Program-made: the position numbers and the translations under genes | Source of the DNA: Bacteroidota bacterium | GTDB taxonomy: Bacteria > Bacteroidota > Ignavibacteria > Ignavibacteriales > Ignavibacteriaceae | Reading direction: 5' to 3' | Assembly: GCA_022708025.1 (NCBI GenBank) | Contig: JAKIZM010000002.1 | Span: 1 to 64,000, forward strand | Length of the DNA: 64,000 nt | Notes under the pieces: model-generated | The model's database searches: none | What the model was told of the DNA's origin: nothing | Seen by the model: only the letters and a program-made list of their open reading frames with translations | In this document: positions 1 to 8,831 of the stretch, piece after piece | Layout of the letters: each line of letters starts with the position of its first letter | How positions within the stretch are numbered: position 1 is the stretch's first letter

Positions 1-30
1 TATGAAGAATAAGTATTGTTGAAAATTTAT

Positions 31-58
31 TTCACCCAATTGGTGAATATTTTTTTCT
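31..58 (+). terminator. Hairpin plus T-run at left edge
   Basis: A 6-bp perfect stem (TTCACC/GGTGAA) with a 5-base loop is followed on the plus strand by TATTTTTTTCT, the layout of an intrinsic terminator. It would end a plus-strand gene lying to the left of the window. It could also help end the minus-strand gene that stops at 105, but the T-run on that side is poorer. Confidence 0.4.
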
Positions 59-104
59 CTAATTTATCCCTTTTTTTGATATTTAAATAGTCCTTTCTGT
101 ATTT

Positions 105-929
105 CTATTTCGGATTTAAGATTAATAACCCAAGCGGTGGTATAGCAATTTCTTCTTCTTTCACAAAATGATTGTGCAAAACTTTTGCAACTTCTTTAGC
201 TGTAGCACCAATTTCTCCTGTTTCCTTTGTTGCATTAGCAAGAATTTCGTGAAGCTTGTCGTGTTCTGTTTTCATTGATTCAGGAATTTTTAATTTCATT
301 GTGTTTTCTCCATTATGTTTGTTGGTTTCGGTTTGATGAGAGTGTTCTTTATGAGATAAATCGCTTGCTTGCTGATAATGTTCGACTGAATGTATAAAGT
401 GGACGTAATGCTCAACAAAATCCCTTCCTGCAATAACATCATCAACATTGTAATTCATTCTTGTAACTACATCATTGAAAAGATTAATTATTTCTTCCGG
501 TATCGGATCAGCAAAAACTTTTTCAAGCGGCTTCAAAGATTTTACTGCAATTGAACTATCTGCAGCGATTATCGCAGGATCTATATTGCGATCAGCCGGC
601 TTAAGACCTGTATATGGTTCACCTTCTCCAGCACGATGAATACGCACTACTGTTTCATAGAAATATAAATCAGCAAGTTCCTGAGCCTCTTTGCTTAATT
701 TTCTGACAGCAAGAGTTTTTTTGAAAGCATTCTTTATTATTTCTTCATCAGCTTTCTGCACCCATATCAGAACATAATTAACATTACCTGTTTCAATGGC
801 TTTAATAGCTGCTTTAACAACAGGACCATTCATTCCGTCACAATGAGCAGAAGCGCTGCTGCTTAATAAAAATATAATTGATAACGACAGCAGAAAACTA
901 ACTGAAGTAATTTTAAAATTTAAGCTCAT
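105..929 (-). CDS. DUF6448-like exported protein fused in frame to a truncated hemerythrin (HHE)-like domain
   Basis: The 274-residue protein starts with a signal peptide (cleavage near A28). Residues 29 to about 200 begin HCDGMNGPVV and include NVNYVLIWVQ, which I recognise from DUF6448, a family of unknown function. From M211 the sequence changes to MKLKIPESMKTEHDKLHEIL with later HNHF and EEE, like the start of a hemerythrin-type cation-binding protein, but it stops after 64 residues where such domains are usually about twice as long. M211 (codon at 297-299) has a strong ribosome binding site, GGAG at 308-311, so the second part may also be made alone. The likely history is stop-codon loss joining two adjacent genes. 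The gene is separated from the operon upstream by 129 bases. The DUF6448 call is fairly safe; the metal-binding role of the tail is uncertain. Confidence 0.7.
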   Translation of the reverse strand: MSLNFKITSVSFLLSLSIIFLLSSSASAHCDGMNGPVVKAAIKAIETGNVNYVLIWVQKADEEIIKNAFKKTLAVRKLSKEAQELADLYFYETVVRIHRAGEGEPYTGLKPADRNIDPAIIAADSSIAVKSLKPLEKVFADPIPEEIINLFNDVVTRMNYNVDDVIAGRDFVEHYVHFIHSVEHYQQASDLSHKEHSHQTETNKHNGENTMKLKIPESMKTEHDKLHEILANATKETGEIGATAKEVAKVLHNHFVKEEEIAIPPLGLLILNPK

Positions 930-1058
930 AAAATTTCCTTTCGTAATTTTTGTTTTATATTATCTTAAAGATAGCTCAGATTATCTTATTAAACTATTGA
1001 TAGATATATTTTTGGCAACAATTAACGAAATTATATTTAATATTTTCAGTTTGTATAA

Positions 1059-2402
1059 TCAAAATGCATGATCAACAAACATTTGAATATAAAGACCCTC
1101 GCGACTAAAAGCAGTATCCATTCTAAGTAAAAGGTTATTCATAAAAACTCTTATCCCGGCTCCTGCACTCCATTTCATATCAGAATGCAGAGTAGAGATT
1201 TTCCATTCAGGTGCAACCCTGCCAAGCTCTCCGAATACTGCTAATTGCAGCCAATGAACATTTAAACCTCTTGTAACTGACCAGTAATTAAAAGGATTCC
1301 AGTCAATTATTTGTCTATACTCAGCACCATAATAAATAGCGGCTCTGTCATTAAATCTTCCTTCGTAAAAAGCACGAAGACGATACCTTCCGCCGAGATA
1401 AGCTCCTGTATATGGAGGAGGGCGATGATATTGTTTGATTTCATTACCATTAAGATCGGTTCCTGTTACATCATAATTATTCCAGGTTAATGTATTGATT
1501 GTCCAGAAATTTAACGCCAGAACTTTTGGAAGTGATTTCTTATCAGAAAAATATTCGTGAAGCGGTAAATACCATCTTAAGTCAGTTTCTATAACACTCC
1601 AAGGAGCCATCGTATCAAACCAGCCAAAGTCTCGTCTGAAGGCAAATTTTTGCAGACTTCCTCTGGTTGGATTAACATAAAAATCAGTGTTTTCTCTTGT
1701 TAGAGCAAATTCAATTCCGTTTGTAGCAAAGGCAACTCTTTTTCTGTAAAATGGTTTTATATCAATAAAAGTTCTTCCACTTACAAATGGATTCCAATCT
1801 GTTCCGCCCATTTCTCCAGAAATTAAAATTCCATTTTCAAATTTCGGAGAGAAGTAAACTTCATCTTTTCCATGGCCTATCGGTAGTAAATATCTGAATT
1901 TAATTTCATACCACTGATCATAACCACTAACCTGGATATAATCATCCTTATCAGACTCATTACTTCCTGCACGCAGTGAAGGATCCGATACTGTTGTTGA
2001 GTTTGGTGGATCTTTATAGATATTGATTACTCCAAAATATCCACCGAGCAAATCAGGAGCGATATAAATTCTTGGATAGAACGGAAGATAAAATTCTCTG
2101 AATTGAATAAATCCGTATTTTGTGCCGTTTGTGCTTATTAAACCTCCTGCATAAAGGGACATATTCTTTTGAGATAATCCCTGCACTCCAACAAATCCCC
2201 CCACTGCCCAACCAAATATTTCGCTGTAAAGTGCAAATGGCAGTGCAGAAACAGTAACATTAGAGCTTTCTATTTTAGTGGAATCTTCTTCACTGTAATT
2301 ACCTCCGTGTTTTTTTTCTGTTGAAGATGTATAGGCAAAATCCGATTGTCCGTTTACACCGATTGAAATAGTGATTGTCAATATCAAGAACAGATAGAAC
2401 AT
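1059..2402 (-). CDS. Omp85/BamA-TamA-type outer-membrane barrel without POTRA domains
   Basis: The 447-residue exported protein has a short signal peptide (about residues 1-19) and alternating aromatic/polar strands ending in a terminal Phe, as outer-membrane barrels do. NPTRGS (244-249) and LGGRYRLRAFYEGRFND (336-352) resemble the conserved strand and loop-6 motifs of Omp85 proteins, with RA in place of the usual RG. There is no room for POTRA repeats between the signal peptide and the barrel, so a BamA-like insertion role is unlikely. It is the last gene of the inositol-lipid run, 79 bases after ino1. A surface lipid or protein handling role fits the context but is inference. Confidence 0.72.
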   Translation of the reverse strand: MFYLFLILTITISIGVNGQSDFAYTSSTEKKHGGNYSEEDSTKIESSNVTVSALPFALYSEIFGWAVGGFVGVQGLSQKNMSLYAGGLISTNGTKYGFIQFREFYLPFYPRIYIAPDLLGGYFGVINIYKDPPNSTTVSDPSLRAGSNESDKDDYIQVSGYDQWYEIKFRYLLPIGHGKDEVYFSPKFENGILISGEMGGTDWNPFVSGRTFIDIKPFYRKRVAFATNGIEFALTRENTDFYVNPTRGSLQKFAFRRDFGWFDTMAPWSVIETDLRWYLPLHEYFSDKKSLPKVLALNFWTINTLTWNNYDVTGTDLNGNEIKQYHRPPPYTGAYLGGRYRLRAFYEGRFNDRAAIYYGAEYRQIIDWNPFNYWSVTRGLNVHWLQLAVFGELGRVAPEWKISTLHSDMKWSAGAGIRVFMNNLLLRMDTAFSREGLYIQMFVDHAF

Positions 2403-2481
2403 ACTTTTTATAAAACATTAATTTGTAAAAACAATACAATTGTTCAAAAGATCATTCGTTTTATACTGTAAGTAATTCCTC

Positions 2482-3825
2482 TTATTCATAACAATCATAC
2501 TCTTCAACAATTTGTTCAACACCATTTGTATCAAGGTGTGTGATCGGTGTTTCGTTCATTAATTTTCGTAATGTGTTTTTTAGCTTCATAGATTGAATAA
2601 ATAAATCGTGTTCCGGAACAACATTTTCTGAATGCATAGGGCTCTTAAAAAATAACGACATCCACTCTTGTATTCCTTTCATATTGCTGCGCAGAGCAAG
2701 ATCTGCAAAAAGAATAAGATCAAGCATAATTGGTGCAGCAAGTATTGAGTCCCTGCATAAAAAATTAATCTTCAACTCCATCGGATAACCGAGCCAGCCG
2801 AAAATATCAATATTATCCCATCCTTCTTTATTATCACCACGAGGTGGATAATAATTTATTCTGACTTTGTGATAGTAATCGGAATAAAGTTCTTCATAAA
2901 GTTCCGGTTGTAATATTGAATTAAGAACAGATAGTTTACTTTCTTCTTTCGTTTTGAAAGAACCAGGATCATCAAGAACTTCACCATCCCTGTTGCCCAA
3001 AATATTATTTGAGAACCAGCCGTTTAATCCTAACAATCGCATTTTTAACATAGGTGCAATAACTGTTTTTATTAATGTTTGACCGGTTTTAAAATCCTTT
3101 CCTGCAACAGGAACGTTCATTTCATTTGCAAAGTCAACTATCGCTGATATATCTACACTTAAATTCGGTGAACCATTTATGTAAGCAGCTCCTTCAGCAA
3201 TTGATGCAAACGCATAAAGCATACTTGGTGAAATGTCAGGATCATTATTAACCATTCCATTGATAAAATTTTCTTTGGTTGAATGAACTTCCTTCTGCTC
3301 GATAAAAGTTTCGGTGCTGCCTGCCCAAATAACAACAACTCTATCAAGGGAATTTAATTCTTTGAATGATTTAATATCTTCTCTTAGCTGCATCATTAAT
3401 TCATATTTATTTTCAGCAGATTTGATGTAGTGCCCTTCTAATCTTTTTACAAATTTCTGATCGAAGACACCACGCATCGGTTTAATAGAATTTAATTCAT
3501 CAGCTATACTGTTTAAATCTTTTTCATCAAGCACTTTTGCATATTTTGCAGCTTCAAGACAAGTTTCATCTCTTATATCCCAACCACCAAACACTAAATC
3601 ATCTAATGATGTTAAAGGAACAAAATCTTTTACAAACGGGAAATTGTTTTCTGATCTTTTCCCAATTCTGATTTTTCCCAATTGAGTTAAAGAGCCAACA
3701 GGATGTGCTAAATTTTTTCTGATAGCGAAAACACCTGCTAAAAAAGTAGTTGATACTGCACCGTTTAGTCCAACAATTAATACGCCCAATTTGCCTTCTG
3801 GTTTTTCAATTTCGTAAGTTTTCAT
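2482..3825 (-). CDS. ino1: Inositol-3-phosphate synthase (myo-inositol-1-phosphate synthase)
   Basis: This cytoplasmic enzyme converts glucose 6-phosphate to 1L-myo-inositol 1-phosphate using tightly bound NAD. The 447-residue length fits bacterial members. Visible family signatures are the nucleotide-binding turn VGLNGAVSTT (18-27), the GKDFKTGQT segment (related forms read GxDFKSGQT) and the active-site block INFLCRDSILAAP near residue 355. It lies 34 bases after the HAD phosphatase gene on the same strand. It supplies the inositol phosphate that the neighbouring nucleotidyltransferase, CDP-alcohol phosphotransferase, dehydrogenase and phosphatase could use. It is the anchor for calling the whole run an inositol-lipid pathway. 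Confidence 0.93.
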   Translation of the reverse strand: MKTYEIEKPEGKLGVLIVGLNGAVSTTFLAGVFAIRKNLAHPVGSLTQLGKIRIGKRSENNFPFVKDFVPLTSLDDLVFGGWDIRDETCLEAAKYAKVLDEKDLNSIADELNSIKPMRGVFDQKFVKRLEGHYIKSAENKYELMMQLREDIKSFKELNSLDRVVVIWAGSTETFIEQKEVHSTKENFINGMVNNDPDISPSMLYAFASIAEGAAYINGSPNLSVDISAIVDFANEMNVPVAGKDFKTGQTLIKTVIAPMLKMRLLGLNGWFSNNILGNRDGEVLDDPGSFKTKEESKLSVLNSILQPELYEELYSDYYHKVRINYYPPRGDNKEGWDNIDIFGWLGYPMELKINFLCRDSILAAPIMLDLILFADLALRSNMKGIQEWMSLFFKSPMHSENVVPEHDLFIQSMKLKNTLRKLMNETPITHLDTNGVEQIVEEYDCYE

Positions 3826-3859
3826 TTTAAGCTCCTATCTGTTTTTTATTTTAATATTG

Positions 3860-4558
3860 TTAATTCAAGTTTTCTAATACTTTCGGTAACTCTGTTATTG
3901 ATTCTATTTTAAAGTCAGCACTACCATTGTCAACAGGTTCTTGCCAGACTTTATTCTGAATCCATATAGTAAAACAACCGATAGATTTTGCTGGTATAAT
4001 ATCATTCTCATAAGAATCGCCGATCATTATTACTTCTTGAGGAACCATTGCTAAATCATTAAGTGCAACTTTAAAAATTTGTTTATCGGGTTTTCTTATT
4101 TTGAGTTTAGTTGAATCTATAACAGAAGAAAAATATTTTTTTATGGAAAGTTCTTGAAGAACAGTCTCAAGGTTGCCATAATAATTGGAAATTATTCCAA
4201 GTGAATATTGTGAATTCAGATTTTCAAGCAGTTCTTTGGACCTCATAACTGTTTTAATAACATATCTATAGCAATACTCACTTAATTCATCTATTATAAA
4301 ACTATAATACGATGGCAGATAATGTTTGTCTTGCAGATATTCCAATTGATACAATAATTGCTTTTCTAAAGTTTGTTTCATACTGAATTCAGGCTTTATA
4401 ACATTTGCTATTTTCCTTTCAGAATAGATAAACGCCTCTCTCAGATTTTCTTTCGTAACCGGTATGTGAAAATGAACATAAGTTTCCCAAAACAATTCAC
4501 TCCAGTGAATTCCATCTGTGTCGAGGGTCCCGCCAAAATCAAATAATATAGCTTTCAT
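3860..4558 (-). CDS. HAD-superfamily hydrolase, candidate inositol-phosphate or lipid phosphatase
   Basis: The 232-residue protein starts at ATG 4558, which has AGAGG nine bases upstream; a TTG one codon earlier is less likely. The N-terminus ILFDFGGTLD carries the nucleophile Asp but has Gly where many HAD phosphatases have the second (acid/base) Asp. The last motif, GDSYENDIIPAK, is intact. The start overlaps the end of the flippase-like gene, so the two are translationally coupled. In Bacteroides inositol-lipid synthesis a phosphatase removes phosphate from phosphatidylinositol phosphate; a similar role here is inference. The fold call is secure, the substrate is not. Confidence 0.75.
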   Translation of the reverse strand: MKAILFDFGGTLDTDGIHWSELFWETYVHFHIPVTKENLREAFIYSERKIANVIKPEFSMKQTLEKQLLYQLEYLQDKHYLPSYYSFIIDELSEYCYRYVIKTVMRSKELLENLNSQYSLGIISNYYGNLETVLQELSIKKYFSSVIDSTKLKIRKPDKQIFKVALNDLAMVPQEVIMIGDSYENDIIPAKSIGCFTIWIQNKVWQEPVDNGSADFKIESITELPKVLENLN

Positions 4559-5558
4559 CAATTACTACCTCTTTAATTTCTTTTTTAATATTTCTTTTTC
4601 CTGTTATAACCATTAAAAGTAAACCAATCATTATCCAGAATAATTCGCGTATTCTGTTAACCAGTCCGATATAAACTCCTACTAATGGGACGAAGTTTAA
4701 AAGCTGCAGAGTTAAATAAAGCCCGCCTTCTTTAACACCAACTTCAAAGGGAACAATGAATAGAAGATTTGAAATTATAGATGCGCCTGCGTTTATTAAA
4801 AATGAGTCTAATAAAGTCGGAGAATAACCAAGAGCAGTTAGTATAAAATAAAACTCGAGAGTTCCAATCAGCCGCGAAAGTAATTCAAAAATATTGGCAG
4901 CCCAAAAATTACCCGGGCGGTTGTTCAATAATTCTTTTATGTTTTCATCAATATCATTAAAGAATTCTTCTTTATTGAATATAGCTCCATTAAATTTTTT
5001 GAGCAGCGGCAGTTTTGCAATAAAATAAGCAAATGATTTTGTAACGCCGTTTTTATATCCTTTTAAAAAGAAATAAACAACAACAAAAAAGACCAGCAAA
5101 CAAACAGTCAGAATCAAGTATGCAGCTCCGGATACCGGCAGCAAAAAATATATCGCAACAATTGCAGCTATCCAGAATAAAAATGACGATAAAAAATGAA
5201 GCATCAGATATGAAATTGTTACTGAAATTGAACGGTTTGTGCCGAGATATTTTTTCAGCGCAATAACTTTATACGGCTCGCCTCCAAGATGGAAAAACGG
5301 AGTCATATAGTTTAGAGCATAGCTGCTTATTGTAATGGAAAATAAATCAGAAAAGGAAACTCTTTTGTCGTTTATTATGTAATTCCAGGCAACCGTATTA
5401 AAGAAGTATATAAACAGCCAAATTCCGACTATTGGAATAAAATACCATCCGGTTTTCAAAATGTTATTGATGATATTATCAATTCCTAAATCAAGAACGA
5501 GATAAATAAAGAAAGCAAATCCTAAAATGAACAAAATACTTTTTGTCATATTTTTCAT
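4539..5558 (-). CDS. LPG-synthase transmembrane-domain (flippase-like, UPF0104) membrane protein
   Basis: This integral inner-membrane protein of about 339 residues has roughly eight hydrophobic segments and the pattern of the lysylphosphatidylglycerol-synthase TM family (FFHLGGEPYKVIALKKYLG; NIFELLSRLIGTLEFYFILTA; PFEVGVKEGGLYLTL). The MprF-type catalytic domain is absent. I place the start at ATG 5558, seven bases after GAG and one base after the stop of the upstream gene; an ATG at 5573 is also open. The family is associated with lipid synthesis or flipping, so a role in moving the modified lipid across the inner membrane fits the neighbours, but this is inference. Confidence 0.78.
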   Translation of the reverse strand: MKNMTKSILFILGFAFFIYLVLDLGIDNIINNILKTGWYFIPIVGIWLFIYFFNTVAWNYIINDKRVSFSDLFSITISSYALNYMTPFFHLGGEPYKVIALKKYLGTNRSISVTISYLMLHFLSSFLFWIAAIVAIYFLLPVSGAAYLILTVCLLVFFVVVYFFLKGYKNGVTKSFAYFIAKLPLLKKFNGAIFNKEEFFNDIDENIKELLNNRPGNFWAANIFELLSRLIGTLEFYFILTALGYSPTLLDSFLINAGASIISNLLFIVPFEVGVKEGGLYLTLQLLNFVPLVGVYIGLVNRIRELFWIMIGLLLMVITGKRNIKKEIKEVVIDESYII

Positions 5559-5559
5559 T

Positions 5560-6570
5560 TTAAATCTCAACATTATTCAACTCAGAGTTTTTTATACATT
5601 CATTCAATAAAAAGATTGACTGATATGCTTCATCAATCCACCGAAGGTTTTGTTCTTTATTATCGAGTGCATCAAAGAACTCACTAAACATTTCTGTATA
5701 GAGAGATGAATAGTGTGATTTCTCCGATGCATCAGGAACAATTATTTCTTCAATTCCATTTACAGTAGTTTTGAACATCTTATTTCCGCTTTCATAAAAC
5801 AGGCTTCCGCTTGAACAAACTGCCTTTGCATCATTGTGCCTTTTATTCGCTGCCCAAGTAACAGATACTTGTGCAATACCTTTTTGTGATTCATAAATGA
5901 TTACTGCTGTGTCTTCAGATTTGTAAGTTGAATGAGTTAATGTTGAAAGATGCGAAGATATTTTCAGCGGTTTACCAAACATCCAATTAACTAAATACAG
6001 ATAATGGATTGCTGTATCAATCAAAACACCACCGCCTTTTTCTGGTGATGCTGTTCGCCATTTATTAGTTATAGATTGTAATCCGGGATCCGCTTGTAAA
6101 CGAAAAACATTAAATTGAGTAAGAACTTTATTGAATGAACTTTGTTCGTCTATGAACTTTTTAAAATTTATCCAGACCGGAGAATATTTATATTGATGAC
6201 ACGGTATAAAAATATTTCCATTTTCAAGCAGCATCTTTTTTATTTCTTCTGCTTGATTCAGATTAAGCACAAAAGGCTTTTCACATATAATGTGCAGATT
6301 ATTTTCTATGCCTTTTTTTATTAAATCGAAATGAAATTCCGGAGGACTGGTTATATCGACAAAATCAATTGTTTCATTACTAATTAATTCCTCAAACGAA
6401 GTATAGAATCTTATTTCAGGAAAATTCTTTTTATTTTCTTCATAGTTTTCTATCGCTGGTTCAACTGCAGCAACAATTTTTGCCCGGTCTTTTATACTTT
6501 CATCTCTATATGCATCCAGATGATTTGTCTGTGCGATTTTGCCAAATCCAATTATTGCTCCTTTATACAT
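5560..6570 (-). CDS. Gfo/Idh/MocA-family NAD(P)-dependent dehydrogenase
   Basis: The N-terminal Rossmann fold is shown by GAIIGFGKIAQTNH, followed by the family motif CEKPF and the catalytic region GGVLIDTAIHYLYL with the conserved Asp and His. The family oxidises sugars and cyclitols, and the founder includes myo-inositol 2-dehydrogenase. Start ATG 6570 is preceded by AGAGGA and overlaps the end of the CDP-alcohol phosphotransferase gene by 8 bases. Next to ino1 and a class III aminotransferase, a likely job is oxidation of an inositol hydroxyl to the ketone that is then aminated. The substrate is not provable from sequence. Confidence 0.82.
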   Translation of the reverse strand: MYKGAIIGFGKIAQTNHLDAYRDESIKDRAKIVAAVEPAIENYEENKKNFPEIRFYTSFEELISNETIDFVDITSPPEFHFDLIKKGIENNLHIICEKPFVLNLNQAEEIKKMLLENGNIFIPCHQYKYSPVWINFKKFIDEQSSFNKVLTQFNVFRLQADPGLQSITNKWRTASPEKGGGVLIDTAIHYLYLVNWMFGKPLKISSHLSTLTHSTYKSEDTAVIIYESQKGIAQVSVTWAANKRHNDAKAVCSSGSLFYESGNKMFKTTVNGIEEIIVPDASEKSHYSSLYTEMFSEFFDALDNKEQNLRWIDEAYQSIFLLNECIKNSELNNVEI

Positions 6571-7495
6571 TGCTTTCCTCTGCATTAATTATTTTGGCTT
6601 TATCAAGTATCTCTTTAGAATTAGTTTCGTGTTTATATATTACCCAGATTAGCAAGGCGTTTAACAATGTAATTTCAAAAATGAAATACAAATACAGATA
6701 TCCTGAAAGTATTGAGATGAAGAGAACTATCATTCGTGTGTTTGTTGTAAGTATATTATAATACTTAATAAGTTTTTTATTCTTTTTCTTGAATAGATCT
6801 GATATTTCTGCAGATGGATTACTATCGGATTTCTTTGAGATAAAGGTTATAAGCTGTATTGATTTTTTGGAAAAATATTCCTGCTCAATCGTATAATTTA
6901 TATAGACTCGCATCAGAAATTTTTTAAAGAAATGTCTGCTCCAGCTTAGTTCTTCATAAAGCATTTGAAGTTCATCAGATTTTACAACTTCACTTTTTCC
7001 CTCACCGAAAACAAAATACAAATAGTAATTACGATAATAATCTGCCATAGCAGATTGGAGGGAGTGACTAATACCAGCAACTATCGCAAGTAAGAAAACT
7101 GTGTATGGGCTTCCGGAAGCTATCAGCCTTAAACATAAATGGATATAAATGCTGATAAACCAGAGATTGCCGCCAAAGCCATCAAGTATTCTTCCATACA
7201 TGCTTTTCTGATTGGTTATTCTTGCAAGCTGTCCATCGGCACTGTCAAGAGCTTCTGCAAATATTAGTAAGAGAATGCCAATTACATTTATTCTAAGATT
7301 ATTATAATAAAAAAGATGTCCGGCAATTATTCCGATGAAGATACTTGCAATTGTAACAGCATTCGGAGTCATTCCAATCTTCTTAGAACCAAGTGCGATT
7401 AAATAACCAAGCGGTCTATAGAAAATTTTATCCAGGAACTCTTCAGTATCCTTGGACTTTAACGTCGTTTCAACTTTTGATTTGATCAGCGACAT
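6563..7495 (-). CDS. CDP-alcohol phosphotransferase with an altered catalytic motif
   Basis: This multi-spanning membrane enzyme of about 310 residues (start ATG 7495, GAGG nine bases upstream) transfers a phospho-alcohol from a CDP-activated donor. The family signature DxxDGxxAR-x8-GxxxDxxxD reads D84, D87, G88, A91, R92, G101, D105, but residue 109 is Gly where the fourth, catalytic-base Asp is expected (GRILDGFGGN). I checked the codons on the minus strand and they read GGC. The remaining protein is intact with several TM segments, so it may be an active variant, a binding protein or an inactive copy. It overlaps both neighbours and sits with ino1 and a nucleotidyltransferase, which suggests inositol-phosphate head-group transfer. 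Confidence 0.82.
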   Translation of the reverse strand: MSLIKSKVETTLKSKDTEEFLDKIFYRPLGYLIALGSKKIGMTPNAVTIASIFIGIIAGHLFYYNNLRINVIGILLLIFAEALDSADGQLARITNQKSMYGRILDGFGGNLWFISIYIHLCLRLIASGSPYTVFLLAIVAGISHSLQSAMADYYRNYYLYFVFGEGKSEVVKSDELQMLYEELSWSRHFFKKFLMRVYINYTIEQEYFSKKSIQLITFISKKSDSNPSAEISDLFKKKNKKLIKYYNILTTNTRMIVLFISILSGYLYLYFIFEITLLNALLIWVIYKHETNSKEILDKAKIINAEESNV

Positions 7496-8831
7496 ATTCA
7501 AAAACCTCTTCCATTATTTCTATTCCTTCTTCAGCAATTTCCTGTGTAATTACCAAAGGGGGATTTATTCTGATATCCGGATTATAACCCATAAGTATCA
7601 GTCCTCGTTTTAAACACTCTTGAAAAATCATTTGAGTATATTTTTTGTCCAATTTTTCCTTGCTGTTTTTATTTTTTGTCAGCTCCATACCAATCATCAA
7701 GCCTTTGCCACGGACATCAGACACAAAATCAAATTTATCTTGAAATGTTTTTAATCTATCAAGCATAAATGCACCGACTCTTTTAGAGTTTTCAACCAAT
7801 CCTTCTTCAATGATTATCTTTAATGTTATATACGCTGCAGCCGATGCCATCGGATTTCCGCCATAACTCGATGAACTGCCTGATGGATTAGCAAATGGTT
7901 TTGAGTTAATTATTTCTTCGTTTGAAATCAAACCTGTCATCGGAAATCCACCTCCAAAACCTTTTCCAATCGTTATAATGTCCGGGATTATATCATCGTG
8001 CTGGCATCCAAACATTTTTCCTGTTCTGCCAAATCCGGTGATCATTTCATCAACAATTAATAATGCACCGATTTTGTGAGCTAGTTTTTGAAGCTCAACC
8101 AAATATCCTTTTGGAGGAACTACATTTCCATTAGTGCCTTGTATTGGTTCTATTATAAAAGCTGCAATTTGATTCGTGGTTTCGTATCTTATTTTATCTT
8201 CTATAAACTTTACGCATTTAAAGTCACAACCAGGGAATGTTTCATTGAAAGGGCAGTGTTTGCAATTTGCGTAAGGCGTAGAAAAAGTTCCAACTGGCAA
8301 AGGTCCCAATCCGTTTTTAAAAGTATCGCTAAGTAATCCTAACACACCCATTGTTTTTCCGTGAAATCCTCCCCAAAAACTTACAAACTCGTATTTTTTT
8401 GTATAAGATTTTGCAAGTCGTAATGCAGCTTCAACAGCTTCCGCTCCGCTGCTGTAAAACTGACTTCTGTTTAAATCACCAGGACTTACCTCCGCTAAAA
8501 GTTTTACAAGTTTCATTCTTGATTCCGTTGTAAAACTACCTACGTGAATTTTACCAAGCTGTTCAGAGAGATACTTTACATACTTCGGATGATTATATCC
8601 GAGACTTGCAACTCCAACACCGGCAAAAAAATCTATAAATCTATTACCATCAACATCTTCAACTAATGCTCCTTCACCTTTTGCTGTAACAATTTTTGAA
8701 GAAGTTGCAATCGTTTGAGTTCCCGGTGCGATATATTTTTGTTCTTCATTAAAGATTCGTAATGAGTTATGACCTGGTATTTCAGTTTTTACTGATGAAT
8801 ACTTTCTTGTTATTTTATTTTTGGATAACAT
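7470..8831 (-). CDS. Class III PLP-dependent aminotransferase
   Basis: The 453-residue cytoplasmic enzyme carries the class III hallmarks: SGAEAVEAALRLA, VDEMITGFGRTG with Asp261 for the PLP ring nitrogen, and TIGKGFGGGFP with the Schiff-base Lys290. Four cysteines (C190, C193, C202, C206) form a CxxC...CxxxC loop also found in some GABA-transaminase-like members. Family members move amino groups between omega-amino acids or sugars and keto acids. The gene starts at ATG 8831 with AAAGG upstream and overlaps the ATP-grasp gene. Beside a cyclitol-type dehydrogenase it could aminate a keto-inositol; that substrate is inference. Confidence 0.85.
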   Translation of the reverse strand: MLSKNKITRKYSSVKTEIPGHNSLRIFNEEQKYIAPGTQTIATSSKIVTAKGEGALVEDVDGNRFIDFFAGVGVASLGYNHPKYVKYLSEQLGKIHVGSFTTESRMKLVKLLAEVSPGDLNRSQFYSSGAEAVEAALRLAKSYTKKYEFVSFWGGFHGKTMGVLGLLSDTFKNGLGPLPVGTFSTPYANCKHCPFNETFPGCDFKCVKFIEDKIRYETTNQIAAFIIEPIQGTNGNVVPPKGYLVELQKLAHKIGALLIVDEMITGFGRTGKMFGCQHDDIIPDIITIGKGFGGGFPMTGLISNEEIINSKPFANPSGSSSSYGGNPMASAAAYITLKIIIEEGLVENSKRVGAFMLDRLKTFQDKFDFVSDVRGKGLMIGMELTKNKNSKEKLDKKYTQMIFQECLKRGLILMGYNPDIRINPPLVITQEIAEEGIEIMEEVFEYVADQIKS

